A stretch of DNA of 64,000 bases from Clitoria ternatea. Lineage: Eukaryota > Streptophyta > Magnoliopsida > Fabales > Fabaceae. The translations under genes were made by a program, and so were the position numbers. Position 1 is the stretch's first letter; each line of letters begins with the position of its first letter. Below are positions 1 through 10,938 of this stretch, piece after piece. The stretch lies in the NCBI GenBank assembly GCA_037962975.1, contig CM075670.1, forward strand, positions 152,028,501 through 152,092,500, read 5' to 3'. Under the pieces are notes generated by a model that had not been told where the DNA came from, did not search any database, and saw nothing but the letters and a program-made list of their open reading frames with translations.

Positions 1-767
1 ATTTGTGCGCTTCAATATTCTTGTGAAAATTAAAAATTTTCTTCACGACCAAAATGATTTGTTTTTTCATGGCATGGAAGATGAGGGCTTGTTTGATAGC
101 CCTTTTAAAAGTAGTTTAGTCTTTTTGGTTTTAAAAAATTAAAAAAAATTGTTTGTTGCCTATTTTATGCAAATTGTTTCTAAACTATTATTTATTATGG
201 TTTTTTAAAAGTAAAAAAAGAGAACTGCCAAAGCCATAATGTATTCTTCTATTCTTCTCTGGAATGGAAGTGAGTAGCTTTTAATTCTAGAATGGAACAA
301 ATGGGAATGCAAATGTTTGTTTCAATTGTTTTATTTCGGATGAATACCAGAGAAAGGATCATGTGTTGTTTAATTCTATAAGATAGAATAGTAGTCTGCA
401 AAACAAAGATAATGCAAATATAGCATTTTTTATTGGCTAGTGTATAATAAATAGATATTGGTCCTCTCATGCCTTAGCCTGCAATCCTCCCTTAAGTTTG
501 GCTTTTGTCAGTGTGTGCCTCCATTGAAGTAAAACTAATGCTTTTTGCTTTGTTTTCTCCATCATTTGATATGTAGTGAGTCTAAGGAAAGATGTAGTCC
601 TTACTAAATCACCTTCACTACAGCCAAACGAAGTGTTAGTGTTGCAAATTAATATTATGATTTCACTATATGTAAATTAATTAAAATTTGAATCAGACTT
701 TGATTGTGAAATTCTCATTCCCCATTCTTGAGAATTTTGGTAATCCATAGATTTTCCTGTGAAACAG
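1..767 (+). other. Intron (partial) of the importin-beta gene
   Basis: AT-rich sequence ending in a polypyrimidine-poor acceptor (TGAAACAG) directly before the first recognisable exon at 768. I could not find any in-frame stretch matching the expected upstream importin coding sequence here, so the intron is at least 767 bases and its donor lies outside the window. No other gene is visible. Confidence 0.7.
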
Positions 768-3700
768 GCAGCATGGGTTGCAGGACAATATGCCCAAGTT
801 AGCTTCTCAGATCAAAACAATTTCCGGAAGGCATTGCAGTGTGTTATACGTGGAATGCAAGATCCTGAACTTCCTGTCCGCATTGATTCTGTTTTTGCTT
901 TGCGCACTTTTGTTGAAGCTTGCAAAGGTGGTTAATATTTTGTTTGTTTTCAATTTAACAAATCTTTCTAAAGTTCAATGCTAATTATACTCATTTTTCA
1001 ATTCTGTGTTCATGCAGATTTGAATGAAATTCGACCCATTCTTCCTCAACTGCTTGATGGTACGTGAATGTGAAAAAAATTACATTGTTCAAATTTCTTG
1101 TTTGACTTGGTGAAAGACTGCAACTAACAAAAATATATCCAGATTTTTTTAAACTCATGAATGAAATTGAGAATGAAGACCTTGTATTTACTTTGGAGAC
1201 TATCGTAGACAAGTTTGGGGAAGAAATGGCACCTTATGCACTTGGACTTTGCCAAAATTTGGTAATTTATATTTATGTGTTTATGCATACGTGTGTGCGT
1301 GTATTGTATCTTTATATCCTCATTGTAATTTGCTTTCTTAATGACAGGCAGCTGCATTTTGGAGGTGTATGAACACTGCTGAAACTGTTGATGAAGTCGA
1401 TGATCAGGGTGCTCTGGCTGCTGTTGGTTGTTTGCGTGCAATTAGCACAATACTTGAATCAGTGAGCAGTCTACCTCAACTTTTTGCTCAAATTGAGCCA
1501 GCTTTGCTTCCCATAATGCGTACAATGTTAACAACTGATGGCCAAGGTATTTGCCTTTATGAATAATGTTTATTTAGTTGATATCAGGCTGTCTTATTAT
1601 TTTTATCTCCTGGTTTGTTTGCAATGTCATTTTGTGTGTGTCAATGTATAAACATTTATTTGAAGGAAAGATCAATCTATTTAATGTTTTGTATTGTAGT
1701 GTCACTCAATGCCGGTTAGGACTATGGTTCTCAAATTCTAATTTCACTTTGATCTAGTTTCTTAGTATTTATTTCCATTATTTCCTGTGCATGCTTGCAG
1801 AGGTTTTTGAAGAAATTTTGGAGATTGTATCATATATGACTTTTTTCTCCCCAACAATATCATTGGATATGTGGAGTCTTTGGCCATTGATGATGGAAAC
1901 AGTAGCAGATTGGGCAATTGATTTCTTTCCTAGTATGTTTCTCAACTACTTTTGGGGTGGGCTACACTTCGTTTCAATTTCTCCGTGCTATACAAAAAAC
2001 AGTTTAGATCAGCATCTCTAAACGGACCTTTATATGTTAATATAAAGGTAGAGATGAGTTGTTTCTCCCAGTAAACCTGAAGATAAACTCAGCTGTGCAC
2101 ATAGTAGAAATCTATGATTTTTTTCTTTCAGAGTTCTATTTGTGTGGAGCTGATACCCATACTATTCTCAGGCAGGCAATATCTTTAGTTTCAATTATTT
2201 ATTTTGATTGCTTTGTCCGGATATAGCACCCCAATATATATATATAGAATATAAGTTTGTATTTTCTACATATTTATTAAGTTAGGTTCTTCTCCAGATA
2301 TTCTGGTACCTTTGGACAATTATATTTCAAGGGGAACTGCCCATTTTCTTACCTGCAAAGAACCTGACTATCAACAGAGTCTATGGAACATGATTTCAAC
2401 TGTGAGTTTATCTTTAGATTGCGAGAATTACTTTAGCTACCTCCTGTTAGGAGTGGAGTTTCAGGAATGGAAATAGTTATTACTTTTTATATCTTCTTAC
2501 TTGTGTCTCTTATTTGCATTTCACAATGAAGGTTATGGCAGACAATAACATGGAGGACAATGATATTGAGCCAGCTCCAAAGTTTATTGAGATTGTCTTT
2601 CTGAACTGCAGAGGGCAGGTGGATCAATGGGTTGAGCCATATCTTAGAATTACAGTTAAACGGTTGCACCGAACTAAAAAATCACATTTGAAATGCCTTC
2701 TCATGCAAGTGGTAAGGGGTTCTTAGAATCCATATTGACATGCCCACATGAGATGACTGGCTTGTTTGTTTTGCTTCCTTAGATAACTGGATTTCTGTGG
2801 TCCATTGATTGTTTTTAATCTCGAAGCTATTCTGAAGTATATAGATATAAATTAATCAATTTATATTTTACACATGTCATATAAATTCTCAGAAGCAGAA
2901 AAAAATCCAAAATTGAAGACATCAATAATAAATAATTAGTAATCAAAAGTCAAATTTTAAACTAACACAAGGGAATAACAAAATAGTTGTAAGATGACAG
3001 GTATAAAGGTATAGCTAGAAAGAGAAACTTAAGGTTTCTGAACACAAAAACTGAGAATATAGCAAAGACAAAGCTTAAACAGACAGACCTCAGAGGTGAA
3101 CAGATCAGAGACCACAGAACTTGGCAGTGGAGTGCTGTGGGTTGGGCAGAAACGTGTCTGAGAGCTTTCAGTCAGATGGCTTAGGTTGGATAGAGGGAGA
3201 CCTGTGAAAGCGGTGTGTGATTCAGTCTGTTAGAAAATATTTAGAACTCTTGTCTAATGAAAAGTGGAGAAATTACGAAATTAATCACCCTCTTCCTCCT
3301 GAAAAAATGAATAGACAACTAAGAAATGTGGGATATATCATATACGTGATTGTGTTTTGTATTTTTTGTGCTTGGCTTGTTCTCCTTGTTCATGTGGATT
3401 GTGCTTCCTTGAGTGATTAGTTTATTGAGTTTAAATATGAAGTATAAGACAGAATTATCTGTCTAATGTGATTTATTCATATTTTGATTGGTTGCTATAA
3501 GAATGACTTCAGTTTATCTAATCTGAAAATTGTGAAACTTTTCAAAGATGACAGTGTAATTTATCACGGTTAAACATCCTTCTAAGAGTAGCTAATTTTT
3601 GCAGATTGCAGATGCTTTGTACTATAATGCAGCACTGACTCTCAACATATTGCATAAGTTAGGTGTTGCATCAGAAATATTCAATCTTTGGTTTCATATG

Positions 3701-5093
3701 TTGCAAGAAGTCAAAAAGAGTGGTGCGCGCGCAAATTTTAGAAGGTGCATTTTTTCCTGTCTCTTCACCATCCCTCCCTGCTTTGCTTTCTTTCTATGCT
3801 TTCAAACTTATGATTAATACCTATGCAGGGAACATGACAAGAAAGTTTGCTGCCTTGGTTTAACATCATTACTGGCACTTCCAGCTGATCAATTGTCAGG
3901 AGAGGCTTTAGGCCGGGTGTTCCGTGCCAATCTTGATCTTTTGGTTGCATACAAGAATCAAGTTGCAGGTCTGTAGTCCTCTTTTCTCTATAACCCGAGA
4001 TATTACAGACTTAAGTCAGATTTATGATTGTCTTATTCTCAGTTGTTTTACTTTCGGTGCAGAAGCTGCAAAAGAGGAAGAAGATGAAGATGGTGACGAT
4101 ATGAATGGCTTTCAAACTGACGATGAAGATGAGAATGACAATTGTTCTGACAAGGAAATGGGAATTGAGGATGGGGATGAAGCTGACAGTGGTAAACTTA
4201 GAGAGTTGGGCGAACAGGTTTGTGGAAATGAAAACCTACAGAACATCTGTATGCCTATATTAATTGAACATAGGATGTATGAAATTCTATTTCACAATTT
4301 GCTGAGTTCATTTTCTTGCTCTTAGATGTTTTATTTGATTCTAATGCCGTGGTATGTTTTGAAAAATGAACAAGTCATTGAACGAAAATGGCAGGCATTA
4401 AATGTAAAAGATTTTGTGAATTTTTAATAAGTAAACTTTATAAATTTTAATAAATGGTTTTGTTGACATATTATTGGTTGGTTTTAAAACAGATATATTC
4501 TAGTAATTAACTATAAATATGAAATGACTTATCTTTTGTTACTTTTTACAATTGCCTCAGCTTCATTCTGCAGGTTCTCCTTGAAACTTGTTTTTGCACT
4601 TTCATCTTTGTTATGCATTAATCATCTGTTATTTGTTTCCTTTATTTACTGTATCTCTTTGAATCGTAAATTCTTAGTGCTTTTACAATGTCACATTGTA
4701 GGAAAAGGTGTTCATGCCCAATGACCAGGATGATGACGACTCTGATGATGGGTTTAGTGATGATGAAGAGTTGCAGTCCCCAATTGATGAGGTGGATCCT
4801 TTTGTTTTCTTTGTGGATACAATGAAAGGTATGGTGATACTGCCCCCTTTAGAGTAAAATATGTTAAAATTCCCCTTCGTTATCATTACTGTTGACTGGC
4901 ATTACTGTCTTTCACAATAAATTTTCCTGTAGTGATGCAATCATTGGATGGACCGAGGTTTCAGAATCTCACTCAGACACTTGAGTTCTCTTATCAAGCT
5001 ATTGCAAATGGTGTTGCTCAGCATGCTGAGCTGAGAAGAGGGGAGATTGAAAAGGAAAAACAAGAGAAGTTATCGGCTGCCACAGATTCTTAA
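768..5093 (+). CDS. SAD2: Importin-beta family nuclear transport receptor, SAD2/IPO8-like, C-terminal half
   Basis: Twelve exons join in one frame (552 codons plus TAA): 768-927, 1018-1059, 1143-1261, 1348-1546, 1801-1932, 2298-2401, 2532-2711, 3605-3744, 3829-3968, 4063-4217, 4702-4828, 4933-5093. All introns are GT..AG and every phase closes. The first exon reads AAWVAGQYAQVSFSDQ, a HEAT-repeat segment typical of plant SAD2 and animal importin 7/8. The last exons carry acidic tracts (EEEDEDGDD; DDDDSDDGFSDDEELQSP) and the family-typical tail DEVDPFVFFVDTMK, then ELRRGEIEKEKQEK. Family knowledge: such receptors bind RanGTP and carry cargo through nuclear pores; Arabidopsis SAD2 affects ABA and drought responses and trichome development. 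Full-length proteins are about 1,040 residues, so roughly the N-terminal half is upstream of the window. No disabling change is visible. A paralogue of SAD2 is the main alternative. Confidence 0.9.
2712..3604 (+). other. Long intron of the importin gene
   Basis: An 893-bp GT..AG intron, the longest complete one visible in this gene. Positions about 3040-3210 are less AT-rich than the rest and contain runs such as GGTTGGATAGAGGGAGACC, which looks like inserted repeat sequence, but I cannot name an element and see no clear target-site duplication. Confidence 0.6.
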
Positions 5094-5500
5094 GATTTTG
5101 CATGTACATTCTTGGTTCTTGTTTGTTTTTATGTCCTCAAGTTTTTGCTTTTACCCTGCCATTCTAGATAAGAGAAGCAGAGGGTAACATTTATTTGAGG
5201 CATTTATTGGCTCAGTGGTCCTCATTGGTCTTATGAGCTTTGAAGAGTTTGCTGTTTGGAAATGGTGAGTTTAGTGCACTGAAGTTTGGTGCTTTTGGAT
5301 GGGAGTGGCCCTTCCTTTTCTTGAAATGACTTCAAGTTGGCGAGTTTTGTGGTGTTTCTCTCCTGTCCCACAGACGGGTGGTCGCCAATGGTTGTATTGG
5401 TAATTTTTGGTGAGGGATAGTTAGCAATTCTTTGTATTTTTGACTTCCAACTTCGATTGTAAATTTTTTTGAGTTGAGTTGTACCATTGCGTATTAATCA
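5094..5500 (+). other. Probable 3' UTR and downstream flank of the importin gene
   Basis: T-rich transcribed-strand-like sequence following the TAA stop. No canonical AATAAA signal is certain; polyadenylation in plants is diffuse, so the end is approximate. Confidence 0.4.
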
Positions 5501-6026
5501 AGGAATTACTTTTGGGTTATACAACATCTGGTGTGGGCTGCTGTAGGTAATCGAGAGATTGACATGTAATTTGAAAATACTTAAATTGAACCTATGATTT
5601 TGATTTACGACGGTAAGCGAAATTGTTTGAGGGTTAATCAGATTTCCATAGAACGTAAAGGGTCTAATTAACAAATTGAGCGTGGTTTTTTGGGAATTAG
5701 GCACGTTAATAGGCTTTCGAGAGAAAGATATTAATTAATTTAGGGGAATCTGCCTTAGAAACGAAATTATATAATTGGATAGTTGAGTAACCTTTAATTT
5801 TGATACTAGCATATGAACCTTTAATACCTTAATATTTACCTTTGATTAAATTTACCAAACTTGCTTTGATTTTCATCCACAAAAGACATTGAATTTTCTG
5901 TTTTCTAATTTATTGCTCATCATCATTTTAGTAATTCATTTTAATCGATCTACTAGAAAATTGAACTATCGTTATAACTAGTACTTGGGCACAATTTTTG
6001 TGGGAACGATATATTTTTATTACTTC
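5501..6026. other. AT-rich spacer between host gene and retroelement remnants
   Basis: No convincing coding sequence or repeat end is visible. The left boundary of the old minus-strand retroelement probably falls within this stretch. Confidence 0.4.
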
Positions 6027-6341
6027 AATACCCCATGCGCTTACGGTAGGCTATCACTTGTACGACCTTCAACTTATCACGAACCACAGTGACTTGCTCA
6101 AAATAAGTCTTCCGTGGTTTGGATAGTTCGCTCGTATTGTCCACCCGTCTGTGGATGGTAAGCCAAACTTAACTTTAACTTAGAATCCAACTCATCATGT
6201 AGCGCACCCTAGAAACGAGAAGTGAACCGTGGGCCACAGTGAGAAATGATATTGAAAGGTATACCATGTAACCTTACCACCTCCTTTACCTACAATTGTG
6301 CAAGCTTCTCAAGAGAATATTTGGCATTCACCGCAAGAAAG
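6027..6341 (-). pseudogene. Decayed chromovirus integrase, C-terminal fragment (distal half of a split element)
   Basis: On the minus strand the sequence reads from AVNAKYSLEKLAQL through a TAG, then VKEVVRLHGIPFNIISH, GPRFTSRF, a second TAG and YHPQTGGQYERTIQ. This is the core of a Ty3/gypsy integrase. The usual SDRDPRF catalytic block reads SHCGPRF, so the second catalytic aspartate is lost. After TTEDLF about 70-80 codons expected in the family are missing before VRDKLKVVQ, so an internal deletion is likely. The frame continues without shift into the fragment at 16608-17014 when the element at 6342-16602 and one GAAAG copy are ignored. The element's 3' LTR is not recognisable to the left. 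Confidence 0.8.
6337..6341. repeat. Target-site duplication GAAAG (left copy)
   Basis: GAAAG directly precedes the TGTAACACCC start of the left LTR and is repeated at 16603-16607 directly after the right LTR. Five bases is the normal Ty3/gypsy duplication length. Confidence 0.95.
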
Positions 6342-8983
6342 TGTAACACCCCGAATTTTTAAAATAGGAGGTTAAATTAGGAAAATAAATGTTGGATAAT
6401 TAAATGCGGGCTAATTAATATCCCAAAATTCTTGAAATGATTTAAACAAGACTTTTCGAAATTGCTGGTGAATTATGGTGATCGGTTGAGTTGAAAATTG
6501 ACCCGGATAAAATATAGGTGTCGGATCAAGTATCTCCGATTGAGATGCTGTTGGTCAGGGCCGTGGATAATGTTATTGGGATTCCGAATTTATATTTGGA
6601 ATAATTTTTAGAATATGTATTGAACCCGAATGGCGAACCTGTTTGTTTACGAAACGAAAGAATTTAATGAAAACTTAATAACTTAAAAACTAAATTTATA
6701 CTTTCACTTTCACTCCCGTTGCACCCTTCTTCTCCACGCCAAGATCTTTCTTCTTTTCTTCTTCTTCTACTTCATTATTCCTCTTCATCTTCCCTTTGAA
6801 CCCTAAATTAAAAGGAAATACCCTTTCCTTCTCCATTGTTGTTCTTCAAGAAGCTCAAGAAAAGCTTGGAGCTTGGGATCTTTTCTTTCCTCCTCTCATT
6901 TTCGTGTGGATCTTCTCCTTTTTTACACATCCACTTGTTTCTTTTCTTGAGGTAAAATTATTACCATTTTCCATGTATATAAACCTATTACTATGTGTCT
7001 TCAATGTTAAGAAAGCATTTAATGTATGTAGGTTACTAGGAGAAGCATTAAATGTGGAAACCCTAAGATGGGTTGACATAAATACAAGCTTATGAATAAT
7101 TAATGAGTAGTTGTAATTATGGGGGGAAAAGAAGGAGGTATATGAGTGTTTATGAAGGTTAGTGGGTTTGGTGAAAACCCTAAATTTGAATTTTAGGAGG
7201 AAATGTATAATATTGAAGAAGTATAGCATTTATAGAAGGAGTTAGCATTTGTGGATGGGAAGAGTGTTATAAATGAAGAGGTATTGACATTTAATGATGA
7301 TGATGTTGACTTGAAGTTATAATATGTGGGAAACTCACCAAGGTGTTGGTGGAGATTTAATAAACGGAATGTAGCCTTTAATACTAATACATGGTGATTT
7401 AAGGGAAGGAATTCCCGAAGCCTAATTAGGCAAATGAATGAAATTGATAAATAGTTTCCACATGATAAGAATCATGTGTACACCTATGTATATGTATGTT
7501 GAATTGGTGTTTGAATGAATGATTGATGTGGCCCTATAATTGATGGGTGTAGGGCTTGACAATACTGGTGAGGCGGGAACATCAAACCCGGAAGTGTACT
7601 TCTCTTAAGGTAGGAGAGGGGTGTATTTTCTAAATGTATGAGAATTATGATGATAATGTATGTATTAATGTGATATGGCATGTTGTCTTGATTAAATGTG
7701 TTGAAATGAGAAATTGTGTATGGTGTTTTGAAATGAGTGTTTATATGATGAAACCTTCCTTATTTTGATAAATGAATGAAGTTTATATTTGGAATGTTAG
7801 ACTTGTGAAGTAAAAGAGTTGTTGAGTTGATTTATATACAATAGATGAGTTAGAATGGAAATCTACGAGCATGATTGATTAGAGCAAGTTCTAAATATGT
7901 AATATGGTATGTATGAAGTGTTGAATCTGAGTAAAATTGATTAGAATGAGTTTTGGTATAGTGAGTTAAGTGTTTTCTGCATTTTCCTCTATTTCACTGT
8001 CAATCTCGCTCAGGCGAGAGGGCTTCTCGCTCAAGCGAGAATGCCCCTTTATCGAATTTTGGTTCCTGGACGATTCTCGCTTAGGCGAGAATGGGTCTCA
8101 CTCAGGCGAGATTGTCTCAGCATCAGAGTTTGGCCACTGGGCCATTTTCGCCCAAGCGGGGGTGCTTTTCGCCCAAGCGAAATTGCCTCAGAATCAGAGG
8201 TGGGATCCTGGACAATTTTCGCTCAGGTGAGAGTGAGCTTCGCCCAGGCGAGATGGCTTGGTATCAGGGATTGGTCTCGGGTTTATCAGGAATTTGCTCT
8301 CGGGAAAATTTTTGCTCAGGCGAGAGTGAGCTTCGCCCGAGCGAGTGTGGGACTTTTAGCTACTGGCCAATTTTCGCTTGAGCGAATGGCCTTAGGAGTG
8401 CGTTCGCCCGAGCGAGTTAGCGTGGATTGGGTTCTGGGCGTTTTTCGCCTTACGCTCGCTGGCTTCGCCCAAGCGAGGATTGCACTACTCGCTCAAGCGA
8501 GTTGGGGTTCGTTTGAGCGAAGTGGCCCCTGAACCTTCACTTCTTCCTTTCGCTCAGCTCTTTCTGTTTCGCCCAAGCGTGCTGTGTGAAGCTCGCTCTA
8601 GCGAATTGGGATTTCGCTTGAGCGAGGGGGACTCTGATTTCCCAAAACGCTTTGACCATGTCATGTTCCATTCTCTTCACATTAAATCTTGATTCCAAAT
8701 TATTTTATGAATACCTTGGGCATAACTTTGGTCTCTTAATTCCAAATGAGTGATCTCTTAAGAATCTAATTCCATAACTTTAATTTACTCAAAATACTTC
8801 CGCTATATTAATTATGGATTTCTTAAGAGTTAACCTTATGAACTTACCTTCTCATATCTTCATATATGAGATAGGTCTCTGATAGATCCAGGGTAGTAAA
8901 TAAATGGCTTCACCATTTGTATTTTTCGTAAATCAATAATATTAAAATCGTGAAAAATTTACCCCTATTTTTGGGGTGTTATA
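6342..8983 (+). repeat. 5' LTR of the 10.3-kb chromovirus
   Basis: Starts TGTAACACCC and ends GTGTTATA; the partner LTR ends GTGTCACA, so this copy has lost the terminal CA through C-to-T changes. A pyrimidine-rich leader (about 6715-6800) follows a weak TATA-like stretch near 6690. The 3' third carries the paired-dyad array at 8005-8626. Short ORFs in the LTR are identical in both copies only because the LTRs are young. Confidence 0.93.
8005..8626 (+). repeat. Array of paired near-palindromes (dyad CTCGCTCAAGCGAG) in the 5' LTR
   Basis: Fourteen-base dyads with arms CTCGCT/AGCGAG around a 2-bp centre start at 8005, 8026, 8076, 8097, 8147, 8168, 8218, 8239, 8311, 8332, 8373, 8403, 8444 (degenerate), 8464, 8488, 8508, 8549 (partial), 8568, 8592 and 8613. 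Within pairs the starts are exactly 21 bp apart in the first five pairs and the last. The first four pairs recur every 71 bp. Spacers share words such as CTGGACAATT, so the array descends from a 71-bp tandem repeat in which the dyads are best conserved. Confidence 0.9.
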
Positions 8984-8986
8984 ACC

Positions 8987-8998
8987 TGGTATCAGAGC
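8987..8998 (+). other. Primer-binding site, initiator tRNA-Met type
   Basis: TGGTATCAGAGC lies three bases after the 5' LTR end. It is the common plant primer site complementary to the 3' end of initiator tRNA-Met and fixes the element on the plus strand. Confidence 0.93.
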
Positions 8999-9376
8999 AT
9001 TATTAGCTCTGAGTTACTGTTATTAGCTGCTGTTATTACCAGAACATGATATATGATTGATAAATGATTGTTGTTGTTGATTGATTTGTGTATGAATTGA
9101 TTATGGATTGAATGTGATTGTTATAAGTCTGGCCAAGCTCTCTTCACACTATCCTCCCTCAATGATGAATCCTATGTATTATGAATGCATACTATGTTAT
9201 GAGATGATGATGCTATCATATGGGTTTAGTATGGATTGGTTGATATTGGACCCCGTGGGGGAGGGCCATAATTTAATGTTTTATGATAAAGCACTATAGT
9301 GTAAGACTATAAAGAAATGTTATGAACGAGTTTACTGATGTTAGTTGAATTTTATGTTGTGATTTTAGATATTGTG
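8999..9376 (+). other. Leader between primer site and gag
   Basis: Untranslated leader of about 380 bp; no conserved coding sequence seen. Confidence 0.6.
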
Positions 9377-10584
9377 ATGGCCCGTCGTCGTCAAGATAAT
9401 GATGACGCTATAGCTAGAGCCTTGAATCATTTTGCGAATCTCCTTGAATCGCAAAACCGTGAAAGACAAGAGGCGGAAAGACAACCTGCTCCTGTTGTTC
9501 AAGGTACTCAGGGCCTTGACATGTTTCTAAAGCGAAAACCCACTGAGTTTCATGGTGGATTTAGGCCTGAGCAAGCCTATGGTTGGATCCGAAATGTTGA
9601 GCGGATCTTTGACAGTTTTGAATGCAATGAGCTCTAGAAAGTAGAGTATGCTGTCTTTATGCTGAGAGATGAAGCAGAGACTTGGTGGAGACTCGCCAAG
9701 AGTAGGATGAATGTTGCTGCAATTCCCTTAACTTGGGAAAACTTTAAACTTGAACTTATGAGGAAATATGTGCCCGAAAGTTATAAGAGCAAGAAGGAAC
9801 TCGAGTTCATGGAACTCAGGCAAGGTGCGATGATGCGATGACGGTGGAAGAATATGCTTCCAAGTTCGAAGAACTTTGTGAATTCTACCCTCCTTTTCAA
9901 CAAGAGGGAACTGAAGTCTCGAAATGTGTAAAGTTTGAGAACGGTTTACGCCCCGACATTCAAAGGGCCATATGTCACCAAGAGATTCGAAGTTTCACGG
10001 TGCTTGTGAATAAGTGTCGTATTTATGAAGAACATGCTCCCTCTCAACACTCTAAATTTGATTCTAAGCTGAAGGGTCAAGCTTCTAGTTTCAAAAGACA
10101 AGGAAATTTTAGAAGAGGACGTTTTCAGAGGGGTGCCCATTCTAATGTCCAAGCTAGAGGCGGTGGACGTGGTAATGTCCTTGATCAGAGTAATGTAAAT
10201 GCCAATAGACCGAGGTGTTATAGGTGTGGTGGACCGCACTATGTTCGGGAATGTGTGCACCGTGAAGATGTTGTGTGCTTTAATTGTGGTCAGGTGGGAC
10301 ATATCCGTCCTGCATGTCCCATGCTTGCAAGACCGGCTCTGGTACAAGCTAATATTCCCAATCGTGCTAATGCACCTATTCATGTGAACCGTGGAGGCCA
10401 TAATGGTGGTCAGGGCCATGGTGATGGAAATAATGGTGGTCGACGTGGCTATAATGGTGGAAGGCATGGTAACGGTCAAGGAAATGGTAATGGCGCTCGA
10501 GGTGGAAATAGGGATGGTGGAAATCTTCAACCCAATGCCGGGAGAGTTTTTGCTGTAACCGGTGAGGAAGCAGCACAAGCATAA
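9377..10584 (+). pseudogene. gag: gag of the 10.3-kb chromovirus, broken
   Basis: Starts MARRRQDNDDAIARAL, chosen because it is the first ATG leading into the capsid homology (FLKRKPTEFHGG, AETWWRLAKSRM, ENFKLELMRKYVPESY). A TAG at 9635-9637 interrupts it. An exact 8-bp tandem duplication (TGCGATGA twice) near 9827-9842 shifts the frame before MTVEEYASKFEELC. The nucleocapsid part has two zinc knuckles near 10216-10318: CYRCGGPHYVREC, one residue short (C-X2-C-X3-H-X4-C), and CFNCGQVGHIRPAC (canonical C-X2-C-X4-H-X4-C), followed by a Gly/Asn/Arg-rich tail. A TAA at 10582-10584 separates gag from protease in the same frame. Gag would form virus-like particles and bind element RNA; this copy cannot make full-length product. 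Confidence 0.9.
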
Positions 10585-10938
10585 AATCTGGTTGAAAGTA
10601 AGTGTGAAATTTTTGGACATTCAGTTCATGTCATTTATGATTCGGGTGCGACCCACTCCTTTATATCTGAGGATTGTGTTCGGCGATTGAGATTGCCGGT
10701 GTGTTTAATGAAAAATGCTCTTGTGGTTACCACCCCAACCGGTACTTGTCTTAGATCGATTAACCGGTGTGATAATGTTGATATGCTCCTAGATGGGAGA
10801 AGGTTTGTTGCGTCTTTTATTTGCTTGCCTATGAAGGGACTGGAGATCATACTTGGTATGGATTGGCTTTCTGCCAACAAAGTCATGGTTGATTGTCAAC
10901 AATGGACCGTTATTTTCCCTTTTCTTGATAGGGGATAG
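10585..10938 (+). pseudogene. Retropepsin-type protease of the chromovirus
   Basis: The aspartic protease active site DSGATHSF is at 10639-10662, followed by the hydrophobic ILGMDWLS block. This enzyme normally cuts the Gag-Pol polyprotein. It is in frame with gag and RT but is closed by a TAG at 10936-10938, and it lacks its own start because it is part of the polyprotein. Confidence 0.87.

Noticed and set aside
6796..7229. Conserved 99-codon and 124-codon ORFs in both chromovirus LTRs
   Set aside because: The LTRs are nearly identical because of recent insertion; the ORFs lie in a pyrimidine-rich leader and resemble no known domain.
8041..8532. Long plus-strand ORFs with LRREWVSLRRD and FAQARVSFAQAR repeats (also at 15660-16151)
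   Set aside because: They are translations of the dyad array in several frames at once; no start context, homology or frame preference.
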